Positions 26,501-35,362 are shown, counted from the first letter of the stretch. The stretch: 64,000 bases of DNA from Acidovorax sp. NCPPB 3576 (GCF_028473605.1 NZ_CP097267.1:5262501-5326500); one strand, 5' to 3'. The notes: generated by a model not told the origin, from the letters alone. Made by a program: numbers and translations.

Positions 26501-28017
26501 AGGATGCGCAGGGTGCCCAGCTCGTACACCCACATGGGCTGCGGGTGTGCATCGAACAGCAGGCGGTACTGCTGCTCGGACGCGTGCAACTGCGCGGCAT
26601 AGCGGCGCAACTGCACCACGGCGCCCAGCGATTCGGCCAGGATCTGCACATGCGCCAGGTGGCGCTGCGAGAAAGAGGCCAGCGGATCGCCGTTGACCTT
26701 GAGCATGCCCACCACCGCATCGCCGGCGCGCACCGGCGCCGCGATGAAGGCCACCGGCCCGGGCTCGCACAGGGCGGCCGAGGGCATGGCCTGGGCAACG
26801 GCCGGTTGGCTGCAGACGGTCTCGCCCGCGTCGATGCGGTGCCACAGCTCGTAGCCTTCCAGCGGGCGCACGTCGTTCAGCGGCACGGCGCGCATGCCGG
26901 TGCTGGCCTGCACACGGGCTTTGTCGCCCTCGCGCATCACCACCATCGCGCCGCCGGCATCGGCCAGTTCCATCGCGGTGCGGGCCACCAGCTGCAGCAC
27001 CTCGTCCATGGACAGTTCGAGCGACGAGATCTTCTGCTGCACGCGCACCAGTTCGGCGTGGGTGCGGGCTTCGTCCTTGGCCTGCAGGGCGCTGTCCTTT
27101 TGCGCGCTGATGTCCGTCATGCCGCCCACCATGCGGATCGCACGGCCTTCGGCGTCGCGGATCACGAAGCCGCGGTCCTGCACCCAGGCGTAGCTGCCGT
27201 CGTAGCGGCGAAAGCGGTATTCCTCGGCCCAGTGCTTGGCCGTGCCCTCGATCGCCGCGTGGATGCTCTCCAGCACCGCGTCGCTGTCTTCCGGGTGCAG
27301 GCGCATCGTCCACGATGTGCTGTCGTGCGGCAGGGTCTGCATGGGCACGCCAAACAGCGTCTGCATGCCCTCGTTCCACCACATGGAGTCGTCGTGGAGG
27401 TTCCAGTCCCAGATGGCGTCGGCCGTGGCGCGCGCCACCAGGTGAAAGCGCTCGTCGCTGGCGGCCCGCTCGGTGGCCATGCGCGCCTGGTTGCGCTGGC
27501 TGCGGCGCAACTCCAGGAGGGCCACCGCCTGCCCGGCGACCGCGCGCAGCGATTCGAGCTGGGGCGGCTGCAGCACGCACGGTTCGGCGGACATCACCAC
27601 CACGGCGCCCAGCACCCACTTTTCCGCGGTGACCAGCGGCATGCACGCCACGGCGCGCACGCGCGGCCCGGCGATCACCAGCGGATGGCGGCGCAGCGTG
27701 GAATGGGCGTGCGTGTCCTGCACCTGCACCACCCGGCCGTCCACCGCCAGCGCGCACAGCGGGTGGGCCGCATCCAGCGTCTGCAGGTCGATGCCGATGC
27801 TGGCCTTGAACCACTCACGCCCCTGGTCGATGAAACCGATGGCCGCCATGGGCATGCCGCACAGCCGCGCGGCCAGCCGCACCAGTTGATCGAAAGCCTC
27901 CTCCACCGGGGTGTCCAGCACCGCGCAGGCACGCAGCGCTTCGAGGCGTTTTCCTACGGGAGCGGCCTTGGGCGGCATGCTCAGAAGGCCGGCTGACGGG
28001 AAAGTGGCCGTTGGCAT
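23515..28017 (-). CDS. Multi-GAF/PAS GGDEF-EAL cyclic-di-GMP protein
   Basis: Soluble protein of 1500 residues. Sensor modules in order: GAF (about 20-165), PAS (200-310), GAF (330-480), PAS (490-610), two GAF-like domains (620-770 and 785-940), PAS (955-1075); then GGDEF (about 1090-1250) and EAL (1265-1495). The cyclase motif GGDEF is intact with an inhibitory-site RTVD five residues before it. The phosphodiesterase half has EAL, NVSSRQF, ELTES, DDFGTGYSSL, KIDQSFV and EGVET, all the usual metal and catalytic residues. No TM segment is seen. Both synthesis and breakdown of c-di-GMP look possible. It is one of the largest proteins here and its 3-prime end borders the origin-like region. The ATG at 27978 is an alternative start. 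Confidence 0.93.
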   Translation of the reverse strand: MPTATFPSAGLLSMPPKAAPVGKRLEALRACAVLDTPVEEAFDQLVRLAARLCGMPMAAIGFIDQGREWFKASIGIDLQTLDAAHPLCALAVDGRVVQVQDTHAHSTLRRHPLVIAGPRVRAVACMPLVTAEKWVLGAVVVMSAEPCVLQPPQLESLRAVAGQAVALLELRRSQRNQARMATERAASDERFHLVARATADAIWDWNLHDDSMWWNEGMQTLFGVPMQTLPHDSTSWTMRLHPEDSDAVLESIHAAIEGTAKHWAEEYRFRRYDGSYAWVQDRGFVIRDAEGRAIRMVGGMTDISAQKDSALQAKDEARTHAELVRVQQKISSLELSMDEVLQLVARTAMELADAGGAMVVMREGDKARVQASTGMRAVPLNDVRPLEGYELWHRIDAGETVCSQPAVAQAMPSAALCEPGPVAFIAAPVRAGDAVVGMLKVNGDPLASFSQRHLAHVQILAESLGAVVQLRRYAAQLHASEQQYRLLFDAHPQPMWVYELGTLRILAVNRAMVRHYGYSEAELLCMTTPDLWPQDNREARTREAHNIPHNARRDAVHRRHCKKDGTVIDTEVYAGGIEFNGVPARQVLATDVTQRMRLERELARVGSIQRLLAACNESLVRATSEADLLREVCRIATDVGGYRMAWVGMVRDDARQTIEPVACAGKDSDRYIERLQLSGSADQPGGKGPAGVAVRTGRPVIVRDIRLDPLFATWTERMLRQGLHSVISLPLRNAERSFGLLYLYPPGVLEIGSEETELLQQLANDLAFGIESLRTRQDQQRLQSVVLKAAAAISASTGTEFFKQLASNMADALGAQAGCVTRLLPPVEGQPPRAITLSRVQDGVVQPNAEYSLEGTPSLRLATDAEYVVTSGVSEMYPRSPIAALGAQSYVGQQLRDAEGRPIGLIFVIFREPLERPALVSSTLRIFAARATAEMARQASDAHIRRQASLLDKARDAIIVRDLEHRITFWNQGAERMYGWSQAQVLGRTIDTLLYQNATEFLRATEATLAQGEWTGEIVQFHQDGHAIDVEGRWTLVRDEGGQPESILAIHTDIGHRKATEREIQRLAFFDSLTGLPNRMLLMDRMHQALATAQRRRQGGALLFIDLDNFKTLNDTLGHDKGDLLLQQVAQRLNTCVRTVDTVARLGGDEFVVMIEALSPRPDELAVSARVVGEKILSVLSAPYALEGYQYRSTPSIGVAPFTDGQSTVGELLKQADLAMYQAKTAGRNTLRFFDPGMQAVVTARAALEDDLRTAIAREEFLLHYQPQVDALNRVVGVEALVRWPHAKRGMVPPSDFIPLAEETGLVLPLGRWVLHTACTLLASWQDEPALSHLTMAVNVSSRQFHHAGFVDDVVRALVFTGAPADQLKLELTESLFVEDMETTIATMSALRAHGVGFSLDDFGTGYSSLSYLKRMPLDQLKIDQSFVRDLLSDPNDAAIVDTIIALSRSLGLNVIAEGVETGAQRNRLAQAGCQLYQGYFFSRPLPADVLERFLRNAPV

Positions 28018-28141
28018 GGATCGGTGGGCGACAGCACCTGCATGGGATTCGGACGCATCGGGGTCTGCGGTAGCAAATGACTACAAAAAGTAACGGTCAA
28101 TGCTACACCGACACCGCCGCCGGCGGTGTTGCTTCCTGGCC

Positions 28142-29257
28142 CTATCGGCCTCGGCGCCGCTCGCGTACTGCCTGCGCCAGGTTCTGCAGCACCGGCACCG
28201 TCTGCGGCAGACTGATGCAGGCGTCCGTCACCGACACCCCGTGCGCCAGCGGCTGGCCGGCCACGATGTCCTGCCGGCCTTCCTGCAGGTGGCTTTCGAT
28301 CATCAGGCCCATGATGCGCAGGTCGCCGCCCGCCACCTGGCCGGCGACGTCGGCCGCCACGTCGATCTGGCGGCTGTGCTGCTTGCTGCTGTTGGCGTGC
28401 GATACATCCACCATGACCTGCGCGCGCAATCCCGCCGCCTGGAGCAGCTGGCAGGCCGCGTCCACGGAGGGCGCTGCATAGTTGGGCTGCTTGCCGCCGC
28501 GCAGGATCACGTGGCAGTCGTTGTTGCCGCGCGTCTCGAAGATCGCGGACTGGCCCATCTTGGTCATGCCCATGAAGGCGTGCGGCGCCTGGGCCGCCAG
28601 GATGGCGTCGCTGGCCACCTTCACGCCGCCGTCGGTGCCGTTCTTGAAGCCCACCGGGCACGACAGGCCGCTGGCCAGCTGCCGGTGGCTCTGGCTTTCG
28701 GTGGTGCGCGCCCCGATCGCGCCCCAGCTCACCAGGTCGCTGATGAACTGCGGGCTGAGCAGGTCGAGGAACTCGGTGCCCACCGGCAGGCCCAGCGCCA
28801 GGATGTCCAGCAGCAGCGTGCGGGCCATCTCCAGCCCCTCGTTGATGGCGAAGCTGCCGTCCAGGTGCGGGTCGTTGATGTAGCCCTTCCAGCCGACGGT
28901 GGTGCGGGGCTTTTCGAAATACACGCGCATCACGACCAGCAGGTCCTGCGCCAGCGCATCGGCCTGCGCCTTGAGCTGGCGGGCGTATTCCATGGCCTGC
29001 CCGTGGTCGTGGATCGAGCAGGGCCCCACCACCACGACCAGCCGGTCGTCCTGGCCGTGCAGCACGCGCGAGATCGCCGCGCGGCTGGTCTCGACCAGTT
29101 GCAGCGCGCCGGGCGGCGTGGGCAGCCATTCCTGCAGCAGCGCAGGCGTGATCAGCGGCCGCACGGCCTTGATGCGCGTGTCGTCGATGCGGGTCGTGTC
29201 GTGGGTGGAGAGCGGGGTGGCGGTGCGGTGCACGTGGGGGGTGGGTGGGGTCGTCAT
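28142..29257 (-). CDS. aroG: 3-deoxy-7-phosphoheptulonate (DAHP) synthase
   Basis: Class I DAHP synthase of 371 residues, first step of the shikimate pathway (phosphoenolpyruvate plus erythrose 4-phosphate). Visible family blocks: IKAVRPLITPALL near the start, GPCSIHD (near 90), RVYFEKPRTTVGWKGYINDPH (metal and substrate region), GARTTESQSHR and PVGFKNGTDG. Length and the N-terminal region match the feedback-regulated AroF/AroG/AroH group; which aromatic amino acid inhibits it cannot be told. Cytoplasmic; apparently monocistronic. Confidence 0.95.
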   Translation of the reverse strand: MTTPPTPHVHRTATPLSTHDTTRIDDTRIKAVRPLITPALLQEWLPTPPGALQLVETSRAAISRVLHGQDDRLVVVVGPCSIHDHGQAMEYARQLKAQADALAQDLLVVMRVYFEKPRTTVGWKGYINDPHLDGSFAINEGLEMARTLLLDILALGLPVGTEFLDLLSPQFISDLVSWGAIGARTTESQSHRQLASGLSCPVGFKNGTDGGVKVASDAILAAQAPHAFMGMTKMGQSAIFETRGNNDCHVILRGGKQPNYAAPSVDAACQLLQAAGLRAQVMVDVSHANSSKQHSRQIDVAADVAGQVAGGDLRIMGLMIESHLQEGRQDIVAGQPLAHGVSVTDACISLPQTVPVLQNLAQAVRERRRGR

Positions 29258-29302
29258 GGCGGCGATTGTCGCGCGCCGCCCGCCGCCGCCCCTCGGCCCC
29301 GG

Positions 29303-29785
29303 TCAGGGCCGGCGGAAAGCGGTTTTCTGCCGTGACCAATAGCGCGAATCGAGCCGGTCCATCCGCACCTCGCCGCCGGTGGAGGGCGCGTGCACGAAGC
29401 GGCCCTCGCCCACGTAGATGCCCGCGTGCGTCGGCCGGCCCGCGCCGAACACCACCAGGTCGCCCGTGCGCAGGTCGCCGGTATCCACCGGCAGGCCGAA
29501 ATCGCTCAGCTGCGCCACGGTGCGCGGCGGGGCGATGCCCGCGCGGCTCTTATAGACATAGCCGATGAGGCCGCTGCAGTCGAACCCGCCCTCGGGCGTG
29601 TTGCCGCCATAGCGGTACGGCGTGCCCACCAGCCCCAGCGCATGGATGGCGATGTCGCTCGACTGGTCGGGCGACAGCTGCGAATACTGCACGCTGGCGC
29701 GGGGCGAACGCGGCTGCGGCGTGGTGCCGCAGCCGGCCAGCAGCAAGGCGGCAGACAACAGTGCAAGGCAGAGGGAGGCACGCAT
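29303..29785 (-). CDS. NlpC/P60 (C40) cell-wall peptidase lipoprotein
   Basis: Lipoprotein of 160 residues with lipobox LLAGC (Cys about 19) and an NlpC/P60 domain (about 45-155): catalytic Cys in GGFDCSGLIGYVY, His in PTHAGIYVG and the third polar residue region RFVHAPSTGG. The family cuts D-Glu to diaminopimelate bonds in peptidoglycan stems. It is anchored to a membrane facing the periplasm. ATG at 29785 gives a short, complete lipoprotein signal. It starts 46 bases after the CLC gene stop on the same strand. Confidence 0.92.
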   Translation of the reverse strand: MRASLCLALLSAALLLAGCGTTPQPRSPRASVQYSQLSPDQSSDIAIHALGLVGTPYRYGGNTPEGGFDCSGLIGYVYKSRAGIAPPRTVAQLSDFGLPVDTGDLRTGDLVVFGAGRPTHAGIYVGEGRFVHAPSTGGEVRMDRLDSRYWSRQKTAFRRP

Positions 29786-29831
29786 GCGCCGAGGGTAACG
29801 GATGTGCTGCGGCACCACGCGCGCGAGGGGC

Positions 29832-31178
29832 TCAGCGGGGCGATGCGTCTGCGGGGGCCGCCGGCGCCGCGCCCACCTTGTGCAGCAGGTGATCCGCCAG
29901 CGTTTCGTAGAGCGGGCGCACCAGCATGCGCGACACCAGGCTGGCCAGCATGGCCGAGGCCATCAGGCTCAGCACCATGGCATGGCCGTCCACCATCTCC
30001 ATCACGATGATGAAGGCCGTGAGCGGCGCCTGCGTGACCGCCGCCAGGAAGGCCGCCATGCCCATGGCGATCAGCGCCGGGGCGATGTCCGCACTGGTCA
30101 GCAGCGAGAGGTTGTGCCCCACCCCAGCGCCAATCGACAGCGCCGGCGCGAAGAACCCGCCGGGCACGCCGCACCAGGCCGTGAGCCAGGTGGCGATGAA
30201 TTTCAGCGTGACATAGAACGCCGGCACATCGGCCTGCCCCGCCAGCATGTGCTTGACCGCCTCGGAGCCGGCGCCGAAGGTGGCGCCGCCGGTGGCCAGG
30301 CCGATCACCGCCACCGCCAGGCCGCCCGCCGCCGCAAAGCGCACCGGGAAGCGGGCACGCCACTGGTTGAGTCGGCCCGGCGCGCCGGTGAGCGAGGCGG
30401 TGATGAGCTTGGCGAACAGGCCGCCCAGCACGCCGCACACCAGGGCCACGCCCAGGCCGGGCAGCAGCGCGTCCCAGCCCAGGCGGGGCACGCGGATCAC
30501 GCCGAAATAGGTCAGGTTGCCGAAGAACGACACCCCCATCAGCCCGGCCAGCACGATGGCCGCGATGATGAGCCCGCTGCTGCGCGATTCGAGCTTGCGA
30601 GACAGCTCCTCGATCGCGAACACCACGCCCGCCAGCGGCGCATTGAAGGCCGCTGCGATGCCAGCGGCCCCGCCCGCCACCAGCAGCGCATGGCTGGTGA
30701 TGCCCGAGCGCGGCCCGAGCCAGCGCTGTGCATGCTGCATCACACCCGCCGCCACCTGCACCGACGGGCCCTCGCGGCCCATGGAAAGCCCGGCCAGAAA
30801 GCCCGCGCTGCCCAGCAGCACCTTGCCCAGCGACATGCGCAGGGACACGAAGTAGCCGCGCTGGCTGGGCGGCAGCCCCGGCTCCAGCGCCGCCATCACC
30901 TGCGGAATGCCCGAGCCCGCGGCCCCGGGAACGAAGCGGCGCGTGGCCCACACGATGGCGGCCGTGAGCGCCGGGGTCCACAGCAGCACGGCCCAGCCGC
31001 CCTGCCAATGCAGCACCTGCTCGAAGCGTGCGAACGCCCATTCCCCCAGGATCGTGAACGCCACCACGAAAAGCCCGGCCGCCGCGGCGTAGGCCAGCAC
31101 GATCGCGCGTTCCACCCACCGCCAGCCGTCCGCGAACTCCTGCCGCAGGTTGTGAAGAAAGTCGGGTTCGCGATGCAT
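29832..31178 (-). CDS. CLC-family chloride channel/antiporter
   Basis: Membrane protein of 448 residues with CLC selectivity motifs: GSGIPQV (near 90), GREGPSVQ (near 128) and GGFFAPALSIG (near 330), with about 11 hydrophobic segments. The C-terminus lacks CBS domains. Residues that define H+/Cl- antiport (the gating Glu in GREGP) are present; the second proton Glu was not located with certainty. The ATG at 31178 is chosen over a TTG two codons upstream. Possibly involved in acid or osmotic response. Confidence 0.93.
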   Translation of the reverse strand: MHREPDFLHNLRQEFADGWRWVERAIVLAYAAAAGLFVVAFTILGEWAFARFEQVLHWQGGWAVLLWTPALTAAIVWATRRFVPGAAGSGIPQVMAALEPGLPPSQRGYFVSLRMSLGKVLLGSAGFLAGLSMGREGPSVQVAAGVMQHAQRWLGPRSGITSHALLVAGGAAGIAAAFNAPLAGVVFAIEELSRKLESRSSGLIIAAIVLAGLMGVSFFGNLTYFGVIRVPRLGWDALLPGLGVALVCGVLGGLFAKLITASLTGAPGRLNQWRARFPVRFAAAGGLAVAVIGLATGGATFGAGSEAVKHMLAGQADVPAFYVTLKFIATWLTAWCGVPGGFFAPALSIGAGVGHNLSLLTSADIAPALIAMGMAAFLAAVTQAPLTAFIIVMEMVDGHAMVLSLMASAMLASLVSRMLVRPLYETLADHLLHKVGAAPAAPADASPR

Positions 31179-31355
31179 GGGCAAGGGCCGGGGCCGGTGT
31201 TGGAAAAGGCATTTTTATTGTGGCATGGGCATCGCCTGCGGGCTGTTCGCGCCCGAGGCGAATCGGGCACAATCGGCGGCTCCCCCGCAGTCCCTGGCAG
31301 GCTGCGCAGGCCGTAGTGCCTTCTCTCCACCATTCTCTACAGGCCCTTACACACC

Positions 31356-31928
31356 ATGGCATCCGTCAACAAAGTCATCATCGTGGGCAACCTCGGGCGC
31401 GATCCCGAAATGCGCACCTTCCCCAGCGGCGATCAGGTCGCCAACGTCACCATCGCCACCACCGACCGCTGGCGCGACAAGAACACCGGCGAAAACAAGG
31501 AAGCCACCGAGTGGCACCGCGTGGTGTTCAACGGCCGCCTGGCCGAAATCGTCGGCCAGTACCTGCGCAAGGGCTCGCAGGTCTATGTGGAAGGCAGCTT
31601 GCGCACCCGCAAGTGGACCGACCAGGCCGGCCAGGAAAAATTCACCACCGAAATCCGAGCCGACAGCATGCAGATGCTGGGCAGCCGCCAGGGCATGGGC
31701 GGTGGCGGCCAGGGCGGTGGTGGTGGCTACGAAGACAGCGGCTACGGTGGCGGTGGCAACGACGGCGGCTACGACAACAGCGCCGCCCCCGCGCCGGCAC
31801 GCCGCCCTGCCCCGGCACCTGCGCCGCGGCCTGCAGCGCCGGCGCCCCGTCCGGCACCGGCACCCGCGGCCCAGGCCCCGCGTGCGGCCTCGGGCTTCGA
31901 CGACATGGACGACGACATTCCGTTCTGA
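31356..31928 (+). CDS. ssb: Single-stranded DNA-binding protein
   Basis: SSB of 190 residues: OB fold at 1-112 ([43 protein letters not shown]), a Gly-rich then Ala/Pro-rich linker (113-180), and the acidic tip DDDIPF that recruits replication and repair partners. Typical length for betaproteobacteria. The linker contains [14 protein letters not shown] repeats and a [12 protein letters not shown] run. Followed by a strong terminator. Confidence 0.97.
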   Translation: MASVNKVIIVGNLGRDPEMRTFPSGDQVANVTIATTDRWRDKNTGENKEATEWHRVVFNGRLAEIVGQYLRKGSQVYVEGSLRTRKWTDQAGQEKFTTEIRADSMQMLGSRQGMGGGGQGGGGGYEDSGYGGGGNDGGYDNSAAPAPARRPAPAPAPRPAAPAPRPAPAPAAQAPRAASGFDDMDDDIPF

Positions 31929-31970
31929 GTGGCGAAAGCCGCTTCTGCGGCTGGCGCATCAGGTCTCTCC

Positions 31971-32003
31971 AAAGCCCGTCTTCGAAGGGAGACGGGCTTT
32001 TTT
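31971..32003 (+). terminator. Intrinsic terminator after ssb
   Basis: AAAGCCCGTC pairs with GACGGGCTTT around the loop TTCGAAGGGA, followed by further T residues. It lies 43 bases after the ssb stop and before the convergent amidohydrolase gene. Confidence 0.85.
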
Positions 32004-32032
32004 CCATGGGTTCTGAATGGATGGAAGTCGTT

Positions 32033-33088
32033 TCACAGCCTCAGGAGCCGTTCGGCATTGCCATGCGCGATGAGGGACTTTTCCGCATCGCTCACAGGCA
32101 GATTTTCGATGAAGGCCTGTGCACCGTCCAGGCTCTGGTAGGGGTAGTCGATGGAATACAGAATGCGTTCCGTCCCCATCAGCGCGTGGATGAACTGAAA
32201 GTGCGGCAAGGTGAGCATGCCGCTGGGCGATACGTACACGTGTTCGCGGTACGTTTGCACGATGGGACGCTTCAGGCCAGAGGCTTCCTGCGGTATCGAG
32301 TCCTCCAGCCTTTGCAGGAAGAAGGGAACCATCTCGCCCCAGTGGCCGCTGATGACTTGCAGCCTGGGGTAGCGATCGAACACGCCGGCAAGCAGCATGC
32401 GCACGACCTGAATGCCGGCCTCGTTATGCCAACCCCAGGCAAACATGGACAGCCGCGCGCTGAGCTCGCGATCAAAGCCGCCGTAGTACGGGGCCTGCAC
32501 CGCAGACAGCGGCAGGCCGGGGTGGACGTACAAAGGAACGTTCAACGCATCAAACGCGGCAAGGACCGGGGCGTAGCGGGGCTCGTCCAGGAAGTGTTCG
32601 CCAGGGCGGCCATTGATCAGCGCGCCCTTGAGGCCAAGTTCTTTCACCGCACGCTCCAGTTCGCGGGCTGCGGCCTCAGGTGCTTGCCAGGGCAGGGTGG
32701 CAAACCCTGAAAAGCGCTCGGGATGCTCCTGGCTTGCCCGAGCGAGCCGGTCATTGGCGGTGCAGTTCAGATCGATGGCCTGCGCGGCAGGCAGCCACTG
32801 GGGAAAGCCGCCATAGGACAGCACCTGCATGCCGATGCCAGCCGCGTCCATCTCGGCCAAGCGCGCATCGCCCATGTCCAGGGCCTTGCGAGCCGACTCG
32901 GCGGGCGCGATCACGTGGGGACGGGTGCGATCGGCCACCTGCTGGCCGTCGATCACGCGGCTGCCCCAGCCGGAAAGGTACGGCGCCTGGGCACGCACGA
33001 GTTCCTGCGTCGCCGCGCCGATGGCCGGATCGAGCACATGCTCTTCGACGCAGATCAGTTTCATGCCCTGGCCGCTCTTCGCACGCAT
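32033..33088 (-). CDS. Amidohydrolase-2 family protein (gamma-resorcylate decarboxylase-like)
   Basis: TIM-barrel amidohydrolase of 351 residues, resembling the ACMSD/gamma-resorcylate decarboxylase branch: N-terminal CVEEHVLDP (Glu and His metal ligands in place of HxH), LYVHPGLP (His), SGHWGE (His) and YSIDYPYQ (Asp). This ligand set and the missing classic HxH favour nonoxidative decarboxylation of an aromatic acid, or hydrolysis, over simple amide cleavage. The ATG at 33088 has GAAGGA 7 bases upstream; ATG at 33064 is an alternative. It starts 10 bases after the DJ-1-like gene, so they form an operon. Confidence 0.85.
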   Translation of the reverse strand: MRAKSGQGMKLICVEEHVLDPAIGAATQELVRAQAPYLSGWGSRVIDGQQVADRTRPHVIAPAESARKALDMGDARLAEMDAAGIGMQVLSYGGFPQWLPAAQAIDLNCTANDRLARASQEHPERFSGFATLPWQAPEAAARELERAVKELGLKGALINGRPGEHFLDEPRYAPVLAAFDALNVPLYVHPGLPLSAVQAPYYGGFDRELSARLSMFAWGWHNEAGIQVVRMLLAGVFDRYPRLQVISGHWGEMVPFFLQRLEDSIPQEASGLKRPIVQTYREHVYVSPSGMLTLPHFQFIHALMGTERILYSIDYPYQSLDGAQAFIENLPVSDAEKSLIAHGNAERLLRL

Positions 33089-33098
33089 CGCGGGTCCT

Positions 33099-33794
33099 TC
33101 AAGCCAGCAAGGCGTCGCGCAGCGCTTCGCCCAAGCGTGCAGCGGACTGCGGGTTTTGTCCGGTGATCAGCCGGCCATCGACCACCACGTTGTCGGCCCA
33201 ATTGGCGGCGTGCTGGTGCATTGCACCGCGTTCTTTGAGGGTGGACTCCAACAGGAACGGCATCACCTGGGTGGACTGCACTTCCTCTTCCTCGTCATTG
33301 GTGAAGGCGGCCAGGCGCTTGCCCGCCACCAGCAGGGTGCCGTCGGAGCGGCGCGCATTGACCAAGGCTGCGGGGCCATGGCAGACCGCCGAGACGATGC
33401 CGCCTGCCGCATCGATTTCGCGGATGGCTTTGTGCACGGCAGCGCTGTCGGGGAAGTCCCACATCGTGCCGTGGCCGCCCGCGAAGAAGATGGCCGAGTA
33501 GCGCGATGGCTCCACATCGGCCAGGCGCAGCGTATGGCCGATGGCGTGGCGAAAGCCGGCATCGGCCCAGTAATGGGCGATGACCGGGTCCTTCATGTCC
33601 TCCAGTCCGTCCAGGGGCGCGGCACCGCCCTGGATGGAGGCGAATTCCACACGGATGCCGGCGGCCTGCAGTTTCTCCAGGGGATGCGTGACTTCCGCGA
33701 GATTGAATCCGGTGGGAAGGCCGGTCGCTCCTTTCACGGCATTGCTGGTGACGACGAAAAGGACGGGTTGGAGGTCTGATGCGGACAGGGCCAT
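33099..33794 (-). CDS. DJ-1/PfpI-type glutamine amidotransferase-like protein
   Basis: Protein of 231 residues with the Hsp31/DJ-1 layout: VLFVVTSNA at the start, GGHGTMWDFPDS (about 107-118) and the nucleophile elbow SAVCHGPAALV with Cys near 140. Related proteins act as glyoxalase III, deglycase or stress chaperones; which applies is not decidable from sequence. Middle gene of a three-gene unit on the minus strand (small barrel protein, DJ-1, amidohydrolase) divergent from a LysR regulator. Confidence 0.88.
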   Translation of the reverse strand: MALSASDLQPVLFVVTSNAVKGATGLPTGFNLAEVTHPLEKLQAAGIRVEFASIQGGAAPLDGLEDMKDPVIAHYWADAGFRHAIGHTLRLADVEPSRYSAIFFAGGHGTMWDFPDSAAVHKAIREIDAAGGIVSAVCHGPAALVNARRSDGTLLVAGKRLAAFTNDEEEEVQSTQVMPFLLESTLKERGAMHQHAANWADNVVVDGRLITGQNPQSAARLGEALRDALLA

Positions 33795-33908
33795 GATCGA
33801 AGGGTGTGCTTTGGAGAAAGGAAGGGGGTGCGAAGACCAGAAGGTGGCTTGCCTGGTTTTCGTGGGTCGATGCGACGGTCTGGGCGGCGCCGGCATGGCG
33901 CCGGAATT

Positions 33909-34208
33909 TCAGGCGTTGCCTGGTGCGAAAAGCATTTCCCAATTCAGGAATGGCCCGAGGGGAATCACTTCCCAGTCGATCAGCCCGGCCTGGGCCAGAG
34001 GCAGTTCGCGCAGGGCTTGCCTGGCTGCCTCGACAGAATCGCACTCCGCGATGATGGCCACGCCGGGCCGGTCTTGGCGCAAGTAGATGTCGCGCACGAT
34101 GCCACGGCTGTGAAGCTGCCAAGCGTGGCGTGCTTCGTTCAGCATGTGGGGCTGATACTGGTCCAGGCTGGCGCCCGGTTGGGGGATGTCGAGACAAAGC
34201 AGTTTCAT
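33909..34208 (-). CDS. Small dimeric alpha-beta barrel protein (YciI/muconolactone isomerase-like)
   Basis: Cytoplasmic protein of 99 residues with a beta-alpha-beta repeat: MKLLCLDIPQ, RHAWQLHSRGIVRDIYLRQD, GVAIIAECDSVEAARQALRELPL and IDWEVIPLGPFL. The pattern fits the ferredoxin-like dimeric barrel superfamily (YciI, muconolactone isomerase, EthD). The enzyme activity is unknown. AGGAG precedes the ATG at 34208 at good spacing. First gene of the unit with DJ-1 and amidohydrolase, and divergent from LysR at 34331, which probably controls it. Confidence 0.75.
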   Translation of the reverse strand: MKLLCLDIPQPGASLDQYQPHMLNEARHAWQLHSRGIVRDIYLRQDRPGVAIIAECDSVEAARQALRELPLAQAGLIDWEVIPLGPFLNWEMLFAPGNA

Positions 34209-34330
34209 GAGAGAGGGGCTCCTGAATGGACGCGTGGATTCCAACGCACTGCAGGATGTTATTGCGGAAAATTAAGAATCAATGTTTCGATAAAATCCGA
34301 TCCAAAGCGATTTAATTTCTACAATAGGCG

Positions 34331-35362
34331 ATGCAAACGCAGAGGCAGGCACCCGTGCAAGATGACTCGAATTCACCCATGCCTCTGGTCAAAGGCGTTC
34401 CGGAGTGCCAGGAGCGGTTCGATGGGGTCGCGGTGTTCCTGGAGGTCGTGCGCCTGGGGAGCTTTGCGCGTGCCTCCGAGCACCTCGGCCTGACGCGTTC
34501 GGCCGTTGGCAAGGCGATGGCACGTTTGGAATCCCGGCTGGAGACGCGGCTGTTCCATCGCACCACGCGCGTGCAAAGCCTGACCGACGATGGCCAGATC
34601 TACCACGACCACTGCCTGCGGGCCCTGTCGGAATTGCAGATCGCCGAGGCACAGATGGAGTCCGGCCGGCACGAGGTGGCCGGACGGCTGCATGTCTCCA
34701 TGCCCGTGCTGTTCGGGCGGCACTGCGTGGCGCCCCTCTTGCTCGAACTGGCCCGGCAGCACCCTTCGCTCGAACTGCTGCTGAGCTTCAGCGACCGGCC
34801 TGTGGATGTCCTGGCCGAAGGTTTCGATCTCGCCATCCGCAGTGGCGTGCTGGGCGCCGAGAGCGATGGTCTGCGCGCACGCAAGCTGGTGGTTCAACGC
34901 AAGCGGGTGTGTGCTTCGCCGGCCTATCTGGCTGCCCATGGAACACCGCAGAGCGCCGCCGAACTGGCCGGGCACAGCATCCTGCTGTATCGGCGCGCCA
35001 CCCGCATCCACGTCTGGCAATTGCCGGACGCCGCGGGACAGATCGTAGATACGCCCTTGCGTTCACGCCTGCAGCTCGACGATCTGGAGGCCATCGCGGA
35101 CGCGGCCACGGCGGGAATGGGCTTGGCATGGCTGCCGGAATGGCTGGTGCAGGACCGCCTGCGCACGGGGGCACTGGTCAGCCTGCTGGACGACCAGCCC
35201 GGCGCCTCCATGGATTGCTATGCCCTGTGGCCTCGCGCCTCGCACATGCCGCTGCGCCTGCGGCTGGCGGTCGATTGGTTGGTCGACCGATTGCCGAAAG
35301 TCGCGGGCCTGCAGGAGGCGGATGCCCACCATCGGCCCGCGGCCGATCGGCAGGCTCCGTGA
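34331..35362 (+). CDS. LysR-family transcriptional regulator
   Basis: Regulator of 343 residues. The winged HTH (about 30-90) reads FLEVVRLGSFARASEHLGLTRSAVGKAMARLE, and the effector domain follows (about 115-325). The N-terminus is extended by about 25 residues; ATG at 34379 would remove half of it. The intergenic region to the divergent small barrel gene (34209-34330) is AT-rich and holds T/A-rich palindromic stretches suited to LysR binding. Likely activator of the 32-34 kb operon; ligand perhaps an aromatic acid, by context only. Confidence 0.9.
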   Translation: MQTQRQAPVQDDSNSPMPLVKGVPECQERFDGVAVFLEVVRLGSFARASEHLGLTRSAVGKAMARLESRLETRLFHRTTRVQSLTDDGQIYHDHCLRALSELQIAEAQMESGRHEVAGRLHVSMPVLFGRHCVAPLLLELARQHPSLELLLSFSDRPVDVLAEGFDLAIRSGVLGAESDGLRARKLVVQRKRVCASPAYLAAHGTPQSAAELAGHSILLYRRATRIHVWQLPDAAGQIVDTPLRSRLQLDDLEAIADAATAGMGLAWLPEWLVQDRLRTGALVSLLDDQPGASMDCYALWPRASHMPLRLRLAVDWLVDRLPKVAGLQEADAHHRPAADRQAP

